A DNA stretch of 64,000 nucleotides. Origin: Ailanthus altissimus. Taxonomy: Eukaryota; Streptophyta; Magnoliopsida; Sapindales; Simaroubaceae. Within the stretch, counting starts at the first letter, position 1. The number at the start of each line of letters is the position of its first letter. Shown here piece by piece: positions 1-11,870 of the stretch. The position numbers and the translations under genes are program-made. The DNA is taken from NCBI GenBank assembly GCA_946807835.1, contig OX327711.1:17581501-17645500 (forward strand), read 5' to 3'. Under the pieces are notes generated by a model. The model worked only from the letters and a program-made list of their open reading frames with translations, was not told where the DNA came from and made no database searches.

Positions 1-916
1 TTGACCGTCTTGGTGATGGGTGTACGGTGGAAACTAGTGGAGCCAAAGTTGTCGAAGGCAGAAGTTAAGGCTCACTGTTGATAGCGTTAGACGGTGACTC
101 ACTATTAGTGTCACCACGAATTGAAGAATGCTGCCCGAAAAGCCATATGCAACAGCTAATAAAGCCATAACCAGCACATACATATATCAAAATAGTCAAT
201 GAAGCCACGATCGATGAAATGCCAGAGGGCAGCCAGAGAAGCCAAAAAGGCTAAATAGGAAATATGATGGAAACGCCGGCCAATTATTGTATACTGAGAA
301 AACTAAAAATAATAACCATAAGACTAAAGCTAAGTGGCTGAGGGAAAGGGAAAGGGAAAGGGGAGAAAAAGTACCATGAGGTAGGGAAGAGGGTCGTAGG
401 AGAGGGCTAAAAGAAGTTTTGAGGGTTTTCTTGAGAGAACGTTTGTTGGGCTTGAGGTGCTTTCTCTTTGTTGGCAAGTTTCGAATTGTTAACTTGATTG
501 AAGCCCAATAACTAAACCAAATGCTGTATACCAAGATATGAATCTGACTTATTAATTTAGGATCACCTAAAATCCAAGTTCAATACAAATTAACTCATTT
601 CAAATATATTTTTTTTCACATAAATTTTAAAATATCTATTTTCAAAAAAAGAAAAGTTAGAAAATCTAGCACACCTTGTTAAATGTTGGGCATATGATCA
701 TATTTATTTGTCCACTTTTGACTATTGAAATGGCAATGGTCACCAATTAAGCTACAATCAATGTCGAGATTAAGGGTTTGCCAAATTGGCAAAAGCCCCT
801 TAAAGCTTACCCCTTCGACCAATAGATTAGGGGTTTGATTTCGTAAACTTTAAAACAGAATCACAAGTTAAAGAACAAACACATTGACTAGTATCTCCTT
901 CTTATTCTCTCTAAAA
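1..916. other. Intergenic DNA upstream of the hydrolase array; unassigned open frame at its left end
   Basis: No recognisable gene. On the minus strand an open frame of about 112 codons (534 to 196) is rich in Leu, Ser, Phe and aromatic residues, with a serine/leucine repeat coming from a GGGAAA-type purine run near 340-365. It matches no family I know and could be the edge of a gene cut by the window or chance. From 540 to 916 the DNA is AT-rich. The last ~150 bases lead into the first epoxide-hydrolase pseudogene. Confidence 0.4.
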
Positions 917-3900
917 ATGGATCAAATTCAGCAAGGATTGAATCTTTATATTACACTGGAATAATTTTGTTATTTATTAGTCATCAAATCTCTAATATAT
1001 ACCAAGTTAATGACCTTCACTTCATTTTTATGCATCGATGAATTTTTTTATTAATTATCATGCATAATCTTCAAGTCCTAATATAGTTCTTGCTTGGATT
1101 CCTGAGAGATTTGGTACTGTTGGAACCATCAGATGGTGGCTGTAGCCAGTGCTATTTTTAGGGCTATAACCGTTGATTATAGAGGGTACGGTTTATCTGA
1201 TCCTCTAGTTGAATCTAAAAAGACCTCATTTAAAGACTTTTTAAGTGACCTCCTAACCATTTTAGATCACTTCAAACTTGCTAAAGTAGTTTTATATAGT
1301 TGTAATTTGTAAACAAATTGGTGGGACGTTCCTTAGAAATAGGTCTATTTTCCTTCTTATTATTAATGTTTCAAATATAATGCATTGGACTACTGAGCAA
1401 AACGAAAATAGATTTGTCTAAGATTAACTATTGATAGTCCATGATTATACTCTCTAAATTATATAGGTTTCTCTAATTAAAAAAATTATGGAGCTCAGAT
1501 TGCATACTTGTTTGCACTTATACAACTAGAAAGGGTCTTTGGAGTTATAACATTAAAAGTTTCCTTTTTACCCCCAAGTCCCATTGAATTCAGCAAATAA
1601 CTTCCTGAAGGTTTCTATATATCAAACTGGCATGTGGGTTTGTAGATTCATTGCTTATAAGTACACAACAAGGTAGAAATAATATTACTCTTTTGTTCAT
1701 TTTCGAATCTTTGATGTTTGATTATGAACCCAGACAAACAAAAGCTGATTTTGGCTGCCTTGATTCTAAGAGAATTGTAAAGAACATTTACATCCTCTTT
1801 TACAAAAGTGAAATACCAATAGCACTCAAAAACCAGGAGATCATGGATTTGGTGGATGCTTCTACTCCTTTCCTGCTTTTGTTCATAGAGGAAGAGCTTG
1901 TAACATATGAAGCCTTGTATGACAAGTCTAGACTTGAAACTGTTAATATATTTTAGAGTATATGCATGTTATTATGCACATGTTGAAAATACTAAATACA
2001 TGTATATATATACGATTTGTAGTAGAATTAAACATATATTCAACATATACACATATAAATTAAATCATTAACAACTGAAGATCATAGAAACTTACCTTTG
2101 ATAAACTTCGGTGAAGATTTTAATTTTTGAATAATTTAAGCTCCAAACCTTTGAGCTCACTTTAAAGTGAATTCTTGTATAATACTAGTTCACAACAATC
2201 CGGTGGGATTGTGAAACTAGTATAGCAGCTACCAACTATTTTTAGCAACAAATTTTTATTTCTAAAAAATCGGATGAGATCAACACTTTGTTTTGGTTTT
2301 ATTCTTTGTAACTTTTTCTTACAACTTCTTGCAAAAAAAAAAACTTAGCCAATTCTTCTCCTAATTATCCCATGTGTATCTCCCTCGCTTGAAATGAATT
2401 TATCAATATTTTAGTGGTTCTTCCACTTCCTAAGTGCTCTATATAAATATCATTAAGTCGCCATCACCTAAAAAACATGTTATAGTGGCTACTTAAAATA
2501 ATTCACCATTCGTATACATGGTTGGCCATTACACTAAATGAAAATTTTATTTGATTTCATTTTTTAAAAAATTTTATTATTTTTAATATTATTATTTAAT
2601 AACTAAATATCTCGTTAATATTATATAATGACCTTTACCAATATTGTCTTGTCCCCTATTTATTCAATAACAAATGAGATAATAATATTGATTTATTAAA
2701 TAAATAACAAGACAATGGTTGGCTTATTTTTACCACTTGTTATGATATTATTAGTCAATCACTTTTGTGATTAAATTAAGTGATATACTTAACACTTAAA
2801 ATTTAACAAGTGTACATCTTGAGATATCCTAAAATAAATTTTCAGTTTGTTCGAATTTTTAGGATTGAACGTTTCAATCTAAAATGTTGCCTCAGTGCAC
2901 AATGAGTACATTTAATATTGTAAGACTCTCTAAGTCCACGCTTAATTTATCATATAAAACTTCTCCATACATTCATGAACAATGCCTCACACACATGTTA
3001 TAGATATTACAAAGCGGCGCGTTAGACTATATAAGTTGAGGTTATAAGATATCCATATAATCTCTCTATCAACTATATCCTAGTAAAACGAAGATATAGA
3101 TCAACACGATCAAATCTTTATATACTCAACTGTAAACTTATCTTCAGATTTATATTTAAATAAATAATATCTGTATATACTTTTGCGATATTATTTATCC
3201 CTAAATTTTTTTTTTCAGGTTTTTATTGCTTATAGTTATAAGACTTTCTCAAACATAATTTTAAAGCATTAAGATATATTACTCACCCAAATGACCTGAT
3301 AGATCCCATATCTATGTACATTAAACTCTATGAGTATCGGATCATATCAGCGACACTCAATAATTAGACCATGAAAGGTTTCTAATATATATATATAGAA
3401 CTAAAGTATGGTGGATCACTCACAAGTCCTCTGTGGCGCTCGAGTCAAATAATCACGAATACTATTCAACTCGAAAGACTCTCTATTAACAACTTAATGG
3501 GATGTCTATTGGGGGTCTTCGTGAGTCTATTAAGTATCCAGTCCTTACTGAACACCTGTATCTCTACACGAGCTTCTCCTAAACTCATGGTTTGTTAAGA
3601 CTAACCATTTAAACTATCCAGATATAGACATATACTGATCTACATATTTATTAAGGTCTTTATCAACAAACCCACATTAGTGAAGATAGATCAGAAATAT
3701 AAAATTTAAGAATATATTTGTATAATGATATTTTTTTAATATTATTTGCAACTCTTTGCAGTAATGTTATTACTAATATATTCTCAAGTCTTTGTCCCAT
3801 TTCAGATAAGGTTCTAAATTCTTAGATATCGCTGACTCTTATAACATACTAACTCTTAATCATTAGTATTTATAACTCTCAGCGTTGCTAATTTTTAGCA

Positions 3901-4560
3901 CTGATCTAAACTCTTTTTAGATTAGATCCAAACTTCTTCAGATCAAATAATATCTGAAATGTTATAAGTATATACCATATATAAAATTTAATTAGTAATT
4001 TAATGAAATGATAATATTAGTATAAATATTAAATAAGTATTTTATACATAAAAGGGATGGCACGTAAGCAAAAATTTCAATAGGAATTGCATTGCAAGTT
4101 CCATATAGGTAATCACTTGCATATATATATATATATATATATAAGTTATCCTATAGCACTTGGCAGTTCTGATTCCCCTATTGATATCTACTGTCATTAT
4201 TCTGTAGTTTGTTAGCATGTGAGTGTTGCCCTTTCACTTTGTAGATTAATTGCTACTGTAATTGTTCAAGAGCATAGCACATATTAATTAAACTTGATTT
4301 TGTAAATTCGTTGGTTACTTCAGGAAGATTTCACCTTAGCAGAATTAACAGTTAAACTACTAGCACTATTGATCATGGGTGACAAGGATTATTTCCTCAA
4401 GTTTTCAAGGATTGAGGACTACATAAGAAGTGACAAGGTGAAAAATTTTGTCCCTAATTTAAAGATCGTCCATTGGCCTGAAGGCAGCCATTTTGTTCAA
4501 GAGCAATCACCTGAAGAAGTGAATCAGTTAATCTTCACCTTCCTTAACAAATATGTATGA
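917..4560 (+). pseudogene. Epoxide-hydrolase-like pseudogene 1, interrupted by a 2.1 kb insertion
   Basis: This is a degenerate copy of the five-exon gene found intact at 11871-13473. Exon 1 (ATG at 917) starts MDQIQ but reaches a stop after a few codons. Exon 2 (from about 1075) has lost about five bases near its start, and its acceptor no longer reads CAG followed by G. Exon 3 (about 1481-1640) still aligns, but the codon for the nucleophilic Asp now reads ATT (Ile). Exon 4 (about 1730-1942) is interrupted after the codons for KSRLET, and the rest of the exon resumes near 4086 with the PYR region and a splice donor. Exon 5 (about 4325-4560) keeps the GDKDYFLKF acid motif and the GSHFVQEQ His motif and ends with TGA. 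The 5' end of exon 5 is eroded. Both catalytic and coding losses make it a clear pseudogene. Confidence 0.88.
1941..4085. mobile_element. About 2.1 kb insertion splitting exon 4 of pseudogene 1
   Basis: The exon sequence homologous to the intact copies stops at about 1942 and resumes at about 4086, so some 2.1 kb has been added. The insert is AT-rich and has no coding capacity that I recognise. The left junction begins TGTTAATAT and the right end reads TTTCA near 4079, so a TG...CA LTR-type boundary is possible. The flanking five bases (gaaac on the left) are not clearly duplicated on the right, perhaps because of decay. It is most likely a non-autonomous LTR element or solo LTR, but the class is not proven. 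An (AT)n tract follows at 4121-4142 in the next intron. Confidence 0.55.
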
Positions 4561-7362
4561 TTGCCTAAGCTTTCCAATAGTATGTCCAAAGGTTTGACTT
4601 ACTGAAGTTCTTTGCATATCTATGTCACTTGAATAATCCTTGTATTATTTGATATTGAGAAATGTATGATGTACGTAAAGTATATAATGTTAGACTAATT
4701 CAACAATGTTTGAAAGTGGTCTATGATTCCACCGTTTTCGAATATGTGAACATGAGAATTAACCACTTATGATCATGAACAATTATCTATGATCATGAAC
4801 ATAGGAGTGAGATTTATGATGGGCAAATGCCTTTAAGTAGAGCATTTAAATAGGTCTCTAAATCTATCAATCTTAAATCCAGTATCATAAATACTATCAT
4901 TAGAGATTGTAAAAGTTTAGAAGCATCTAACATTCATCGTTGGATTGTGTAAAAGTTTTAATGGCAAGAGGCATGTCAATCTCGTTTTTAATTTCGTAAT
5001 TTATTTAAATACTTTATTAAGTTGTTATAAACATGGTTAGATCGCCTTTAGGTTATCTTACATGTAATGAATGTTTTCAAATGTTATAAATTTTACGTCT
5101 TAAAATATGGTCCATGACTTCTGAGAGTTATGCATGTCATTTTGCTTGGTGATGAGAGAGATATGTCTATAATTTGCTCTAATTCTGGGTGTAATGTGAT
5201 ATCTTAACAGGCTAGTTAGAGCTACTTATTTGAATGATGTTCATGTAACGGGTTGTGATAGTTAATAAAAAATGGTCATATGCATATCAAAAGCACTAGG
5301 TTTTAGTTAAGTTAAAGCTTAATGCTGCAGCAAAATATCAGTTCTGGGGCTTAGGGTAATGAAACAACTTAAAACCAAGTTGCATAATTCAACAACAGCA
5401 ACATAATCGAAAACAAAAAGGAAAAAAAAATTCCATTATACAGTAAACTTTTACATTTATCAGGGAATTTTTATTTTAAAAATTTTTGCAGGGCATTTAC
5501 CCTTACTATTTCTTAATTATTTATTATTTAAATAAAAATATTTTATTAAACAATTAAGAAAGACATAAAAACTCGGTTGAAAAATCTTTCAATCTTTCGA
5601 GCTATATAAAAAATAGAGATTTCAAAATTTAAAGCTACATTTGCAAATTGTGAGCATCTCTAGGGACAAACTTAAATTCTATTACTTTTTCTTTGCAACT
5701 AATTTCTAAATGTTTGAAATTATATATTGGAAATGGTGATTCAACAATTTTATACGGGCAATAATTGTGATGAATACTAAGAGAAGAGTCATGTTAAAGT
5801 CAATCATGCATTGAACGCACAAGAAATGAATAAGATGAGATTTGAAAGTGCGAAAAGGCCAAGAAAACAAAAGACTACAATACAAGTCACATCACCCTAG
5901 TGCCAGAAAAGTAGCACTGAGGTTGCAAGCCAACGCCGCAGCTCTCTAACAATGGCTAGCTAGTGCTAGTGCAAGGTCGCATTGGTGCCGCAGCGCCAAA
6001 CACTTGGCACTGTGGCGCCTAGTTTTGAGAAAGTTTGTTTTTTACTCAAATTAACTTCTTTGAGTGGTTTTGGACTCTAAAGTATGTGGACTATTATTCC
6101 AACTAAGTTTAGGGTTTTTATAAACGTTTTATGCACTATATAAACCTTTGTATACCCTTTATTGAAGATTAAGTATTACAAGAGAAACTCTAAAAGAGGA
6201 TAAGAATTAGATAAATGCTAAGTGTTATGTGCGTAACGGTGGAATCGTTATTTGGGTGAAAATTATTTTTGTAGGAGTAAAGAGGCACCATTCTGTAAAT
6301 CTTTTAAGAAGTTCTTTTTTTTTTCTTGTAAAATTTCTTAAGAGTTAATAAGTAAGGTTAGAATTTTTTGATTCATCGTGAACGTAGACAATTAAATGAA
6401 CCACGTAAATCAATTGTGTTGTGCCATTGATCTACTTTAATTTTCTTAGTATATTTACTTGATAGTTCTTATTTTTGCTGTGCAAAAGATATTAGGGTTA
6501 AGATTGAACTCAATCTAAAATTTTTTTATTTGACATAATACTAAAGAGGAAATGCATTTCCTTTCAACAACCTAAAAGATTTTTTTTTTTAAATATATTT
6601 CTTCCCTTAATGATATGGAGCTTATAATACATGAAATAATATTAAACACATAGAATATTTTTAATATACTATAAATATATAAAATATAAGTGGTGCTATA
6701 TTTTTTAAGTGGTAGCCAATTTTTTTATTTATTATTATTATAAGTGATATGTAAAAGGTGGTGAAATATTATGAGGAATAATTTTAAAGTTATAAAAATT
6801 AATTATTAAATAACTATTTAACACAACATTTGAGATAAAATAATATTTTAATATCACTTAAGAAGTATACTATTATTCATAAAATATATAAGCTAATATG
6901 ACAATTAAAATGTTCATGTAACTAGAGAAAATTTATAATTGAATAAAATATTTTAATCTTTTGATAGTTAATTAAATTTTTTAAATATATTTATTAGAAA
7001 TTAAAAGAAAAAACTAATTCCTAACACCATACTAAAATCTCCACCTATCATAAAAAAAAAAGAAGCATAACACAGAAATAAAAATATAACTGTTTTATTT
7101 TTATACAAAAAAAATTTTATTGGAATTATTTAACATTTGAAGAAAGATAATGTTAAGGATTTCAAATTTATATCTTAAATTATATTTTATATAATAATAT
7201 ATTAAATAATTATTATATATAATAAATAATTTTAAAATTTATATTATTTAACACATTATTATTTAAAATATAAAACATACAAAAATCTCTCTCATGTGCT
7301 TGAACCTTAAACGGTCAGGGACACTGAAACACAGTCACTTTGACATTTTTCAAACTCTGAAA
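4561..7362. other. Spacer between pseudogenes 1 and 2
   Basis: From 4561 to about 5440 the DNA is the decayed 3' flank of the hydrolase gene. Similar text recurs after pseudogene 2 (about 7910-8450) and after EH-A (13474-14060), including blocks around TTTTGCTTGGTGATGA and AAAATATCAGTTCTGGG. From about 5740 to 6560 there is a relatively GC-rich patch with repeated GCC/GCG words (5930-6020). This resembles retrotransposon LTR debris and shares words with the reverse strand of 10790-10900. From 6560 to 7290 it is almost pure A/T with no gene seen. Confidence 0.5.
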
Positions 7363-7945
7363 ATGGATCAAATCCAACACATGTTCATCAAAGTACAAGG
7401 ACGGAACAATCACGTCGCCGAGACTGGAACACGTTTCTCAGCCATAATTTGGTCTCTTATATGCATTAATCCGTACTTCATTATCATGCACCCACCTAAT
7501 AATTTTTAATCAAAACACCTCTTATTTGTGATTGATAATCTCCGGGTCCTAATGTGGTGGTGTACTTGTATGGATTCCTGAAGATATGGTACTGGCAGCG
7601 CCATCAGATTGTGGCCGTAGCCACTGCTGGCTTCAGGGCTATAGCACCTGATTATAGAGGCTACGGTTTATCTGACCCTCCTGCCGTTTTAGACTTTTTA
7701 AGTGTCCTATTAGCCATTTTAGATCACCTTGGACTTACTGAGGTAATATTATATGCTTGCAATTTATAAATTGATTGATAGGATGTTCCTCAGAAATAGG
7801 CTATGGTTTCCTAGCTATTTAATTTCTTTGGTTTTGTCAGTATCATTTGTTAAGCTATATCTTATTATTGTAAATCCTCACATTCCTCGACAAACATGTA
7901 TGATTGCCGAGTCTTCCTTGAAGTAAGTCCTCGGATTTACTAGGG
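7363..7945 (+). pseudogene. Epoxide-hydrolase-like pseudogene 2, internally deleted
   Basis: Exon 1 (7363-7432) encodes MDQIQHMFIKVQGRNNH and lines up with the intact genes. Its last base before the GT donor is C instead of G. Exon 2 (about 7549-7742) keeps most codons, but the oxyanion motif HGFPE has become YGFLK, and about 24 bases coding for the PEKASYKD region are missing. Exons 3, 4 and nearly all of exon 5 are absent. Sequence matching the last codons and stop of the gene (CAAACATGTATGATTG) follows at about 7892. The deletion therefore removed the nucleophile, the lid and the acid/His part. The 3' flank then continues in register with the other copies to about 8450. Confidence 0.85.
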
Positions 7946-9085
7946 CTTATGCGAGTCCTTTAGGATTATAATGTTGTTACTCGAATAATCACAGGGTTAT
8001 TTGGTATTGGGAAATCTATGTTCTTTCTATGTGTCCTGTAATGGATGTTTGCAGATGCTATAAATTGTACTATTTTAAATATGGTCCTTGGAGTTATTTA
8101 TGGCATTTTGCTTGGTGCATCATGAGATATGTCTATAATTTGCTTAAATTTCTGAGATTGAGGTTGATAAACAAAGTATATTTCAGTAATTAATTGCTAT
8201 ATATGATTTTCATGTAAAGTAATTTGACTGTTAAATAGAAGATTTCTGAGGAGCTAACTGAAAAATGAGAAACAAAAATATGCTTCTGCTATCAAAAGCT
8301 CCTTTTCTATTCAGTAGTACTATGAAATAAATTTAGCTAAAGCATAGTGGTGCAGTAAAATATCAGCTCTGGGTCAAGGGATTGGATTCATGAGATGAAA
8401 GAGCTTAAACTAGATTGCACGATTCAACATTATCAACGTAATAAAAAAATTAAAGAATATTTTTTAAAAATTAAAGAACATTTTTTAAAAATTAAAAAAA
8501 AATTAAAGAACATTATCAACATTATCCCTGAGCCTGATTTCTATATTATTGAACCATGAATATAATTAGACATAGAGACCCTTAATACATAGGAATTATC
8601 ATATATCCAATCCTATTGAACACAAAGAATATTCCTAGCTGATGCTAATGAGTAGTGATAGATGTCTTAAATTTCATTTGAAAAGCATACATTCTAATCG
8701 GATATTATTTATTAATCCATTTACTTAATGACACATTACATGCCCCCTAAATTTGAAATTAGTTAGAAATGTATAATAATGATATAATTATATATTGTTG
8801 AAGCGAAAATATACAAATAAGTAATATCACTCAGATAAATAGTATAAAATAAATAATTAAATAAATTAAAAAAAAAAGGGTAGAAGAAGTTTATTGAAGT
8901 GAAAGCATACAAACAAGCAATATCACCTAAATAAATAGTGGAGAACAAACAATTAAAAAAATTAAAGATACTAAGAGTAGAAGAAGAATACACAGAAGTT
9001 TACGTGGTTCGACAACTTACCTATATTCACGATGGATCAAGATCACTCACTTCTATTAATAAATCACGAGACATTAACAAAGTAT
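7946..9085. other. 3' flank of pseudogene 2 followed by repeat-derived DNA
   Basis: Up to about 8450 this is paralogous hydrolase 3' flank. From 8450 the DNA is low-complexity A/T. A ~95-bp unit is duplicated in tandem at 8798-8893 and 8894-8990, each starting TTGAAG(C/T)GAAA and containing AATATCAC. It is followed by TTTACGTGGTTCGACAACTT (near 9000), a phrase that in my experience is common in plant retrotransposon LTRs. No gene is supported. Confidence 0.45.
8798..8990. repeat. Two tandem ~95-bp units
   Basis: Unit 1 runs from about 8798 to 8893 and unit 2 from about 8894 to 8990. They share GAAGYGAAA, ATACAAAYAAG, AATATCAC and AAATAGT blocks in the same order, with substitutions and small length changes. 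They probably represent an internal LTR duplication. Confidence 0.6.
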
Positions 9086-11060
9086 GTGACACGTCCAGAA
9101 TATAGAAGTTATTCCCAAGTGCAGGATTGTCGAAGTAATAAATAACTCGATGAGAACGGGGTCGATCCACAGGGAAGTAGAATTAAAATTACAAATTATA
9201 AACACTTTAAAGATAATTAATGAAGTATAAGATGTTTGTAAATATTATTTCAATTAATCAATTTAAATAAAAAGCTAAGGTTACGGGGATTCACTCTTGG
9301 CATAAGAAGTAAGAATATATTTAACTTTTTATTTTTTTATAACTCAATTGGAATCCTCACACAAAAGAGGTTCCAACCGAAAAATATAACAATTAAAGTT
9401 CATTATCATTTATATATTGATTAGTATTTATTTCTTTCAATTATTATACATCAAATCTTATAAATGGGTTCAATTATTTATTATGCCAATCTTTATATTT
9501 GTCTACAATAAATCAAGACTCCCACTTTACAAGAAAGGTTATATAAACCAAATCTTGTAAATGGTGTCAAGAATTTATTGTGTCAAGTATTAAGTTTGTC
9601 AATAATAAATCAAGAATCACCACTTTAGAAGAAAAGGGTATTAATTCTACAAACAAAATAAATACATCATATATAAATTTGCATAACTTAAAAATGAAGC
9701 ATTAAATTCATAAATAAATATTAAACATATCTTATTACCTTGCCAAGAGCTTCACCCTTTCACCTTAGCTTAAACAAAATTATTTGGACATAATAAAATT
9801 AAATGAAAAGAAAAGAAATGGAAGAAGAAATAACATGACTTAATAGTAAACAAGAAAAATAATAGTATAAGGAAATGGATACAAAGGAAAAGTATTTTTA
9901 ACTAAATTCTAACTTTCTAATTACATTCCTTAGGCATAAACAAGCCACCTATTTATAAAAAAACATGGATAAATCGAGACAAATTTGGAGGGAACCACTT
10001 GGTTGATGAAAGTCAAGAATGGTGGCAAAATAATTTGCATTCATTATCACTTGGGCACCCACTTGATTATCCAATTTGGAATTGATGTGATCCGAATTAG
10101 CTGTCACTCAAAACATAAAAGTTGTAGATAAGTCTCGTATCTTTCCAAATTGAGTGATCTCATATGTATTAGATACGTATTTCTATAGTTATGGGCCAAA
10201 TACTGATAACTGTTCAAACTGGGCCTGTACTGCAGATCAATTCTGTTCTAGGCCAATTTTCACCCTCTAAACACTCGAATTTCCAATTCTTTGTGAAATA
10301 TAATATGTTAGCCCATTTAGTCAGCTCTGCACAGGATTAAGAATCACCTCAATTGGATCTTTAGGTAAAAAGTTATGCCCATTTTACCGAACCTGCCACA
10401 AAACGGTTATAAGATAATTAAGTACAATACTGTAAACATACTTAAATTAAAAAAATTAAATACACTAGTAATACAAAACAAGCATGTAAAACTCTTATTA
10501 AATGTGTAATTTCAAGTGTTCATCAGTATGCATTTTACAAGAAAGACTTGCAAAGAAAAAACTCTCTCTCACAATTTAAGGATTTTTTTTCACTAAAAAT
10601 TACAAAGAAGGTTTATCACTAAGATTACTTGGGTGATCACAAAGATGTGTTTACAAGTCAATAAAGAACCTTTATATAGGCTTTAAAACATTTTATATTT
10701 AATTGAAACGTGTGAGAGTTGTATTAGGGAGTTCTTAAACAAGTGGGAGACGAAATAGGTAAGTGTTAAAATGAAAAACTGTTCTTCCATGTCCAGCACC
10801 GCTGAGATCAAAGCTCATCGTCACGATGTTGGTGCGCCTGCCTGGGCGCTATTGCGTTGGTCATCTGGCGCTGCGGTGCCCACTCTTGGACGTCGTGATG
10901 TCTAAGCCTAGCACAACCTTCTTCTTTTTTTTATTTTTTTTTGCATCCGTCTTTAATTCGGCGCCCACTCTTAAACGTCTCGATGTCCAAGCCTAGCACT
11001 ACCTTTTTCTTTTTTTACTTTTTTTCGTGTTCATCTTTAATTCTTGCACACCCTATACAT
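9086..11060. mobile_element. LTR-retrotransposon-derived debris
   Basis: There is no coding domain, but the text is typical of decayed plant LTRs or large non-autonomous elements. Near 9155 the phrase GGGGTCGATCCACAGGGAA occurs. Around 10080-10400 there are GTTGTAGATAAGTCTCGT and AAAAGTTATGCCCATTTTAC blocks. A GC-rich patch with GGCGCT/GCGGTG words lies at 10790-10910. An ~84-bp segment is duplicated at about 10878-10960 and 10961-11045 (both contain GCCCACTCTT and AAGCCTAGCAC). Boundaries and family could not be fixed. Confidence 0.45.
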
Positions 11061-11870
11061 TTATCTTACCCTTCAAATTATATTCTAATAATTTTTAATT
11101 CATATTCTCACATATATATTATAAAATATATAAAATAATAAGTATAGCAAAATAAAGACAGTGTAACTTGGGAAAAACTTTAAAATAGATAAAATAATTT
11201 AGAAAATTAATAAAATTCTTTAAATACTTTTACCCAAAATTAATTAAAAGAAAAAAACTTTTTTAACGCCATTATAAAAAAACATTAAAACTTTGTTTCA
11301 TAATTAGTAACTTACAGAGATATAGATTTTGCACCATTATTGAAATATATAGATTTTTAACAATAGTATTTTTGGACTTTTAGAGGGGCAAAATCTATCA
11401 TTAAAAAATAAATAATATTATACATTTTAAATTAGAATATCAAATTTAAATTTTAAATAATATATTAAGTAATTATTAAATAATTAATTTTTATAATTAT
11501 TAAATTATTTTTTATTTAATAATTACTTAATATCTTATTTGAAATCTAAAATTTAAAAAATAATTTAAAAAATATAATATTACTCTTAACAAACGGTGCT
11601 TTAGAGGAGTTGGCTTACCGAGTAAATATGTATTTTCCTGTTTCAAAATTCAAGCATTCGTCAAAATTCACAAATTTTTAACTACCACAATAATAATAAA
11701 AAGAAAAAACAAAAACATAACTGGTTCAGACAAGACAAAACCCATCGGAGATATCTAACCCTAAACTCTGAAAAGAGTCTACATATCTTCATAAACCTTT
11801 AACACACACTCGGAACAGAAACTGAAATTCAACTATAAAAGTACATTGACTTTACTCTCACACTCTGGAA
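11061..11870. promoter_or_regulatory. Upstream region of EH-A
   Basis: AT-rich up to about 11640. The last ~180 bases before the ATG are similar to the upstream region of EH-B (23370-23541), sharing GACAAAACCCAT and CATAAACCTTTAA blocks. The conserved promoter and leader therefore seem to have been duplicated with the gene. A TATAAAAG box lies at 11834-11841, only 30 bases before the ATG. Using it would give a very short leader, so the true start of transcription may be elsewhere. Confidence 0.4.

Noticed and set aside
11834..11841. TATAAAAG as the certain EH-A promoter
   Set aside because: It lies only 30 bases before the ATG and is not clearly conserved in EH-B, so it is noted only as a possibility.
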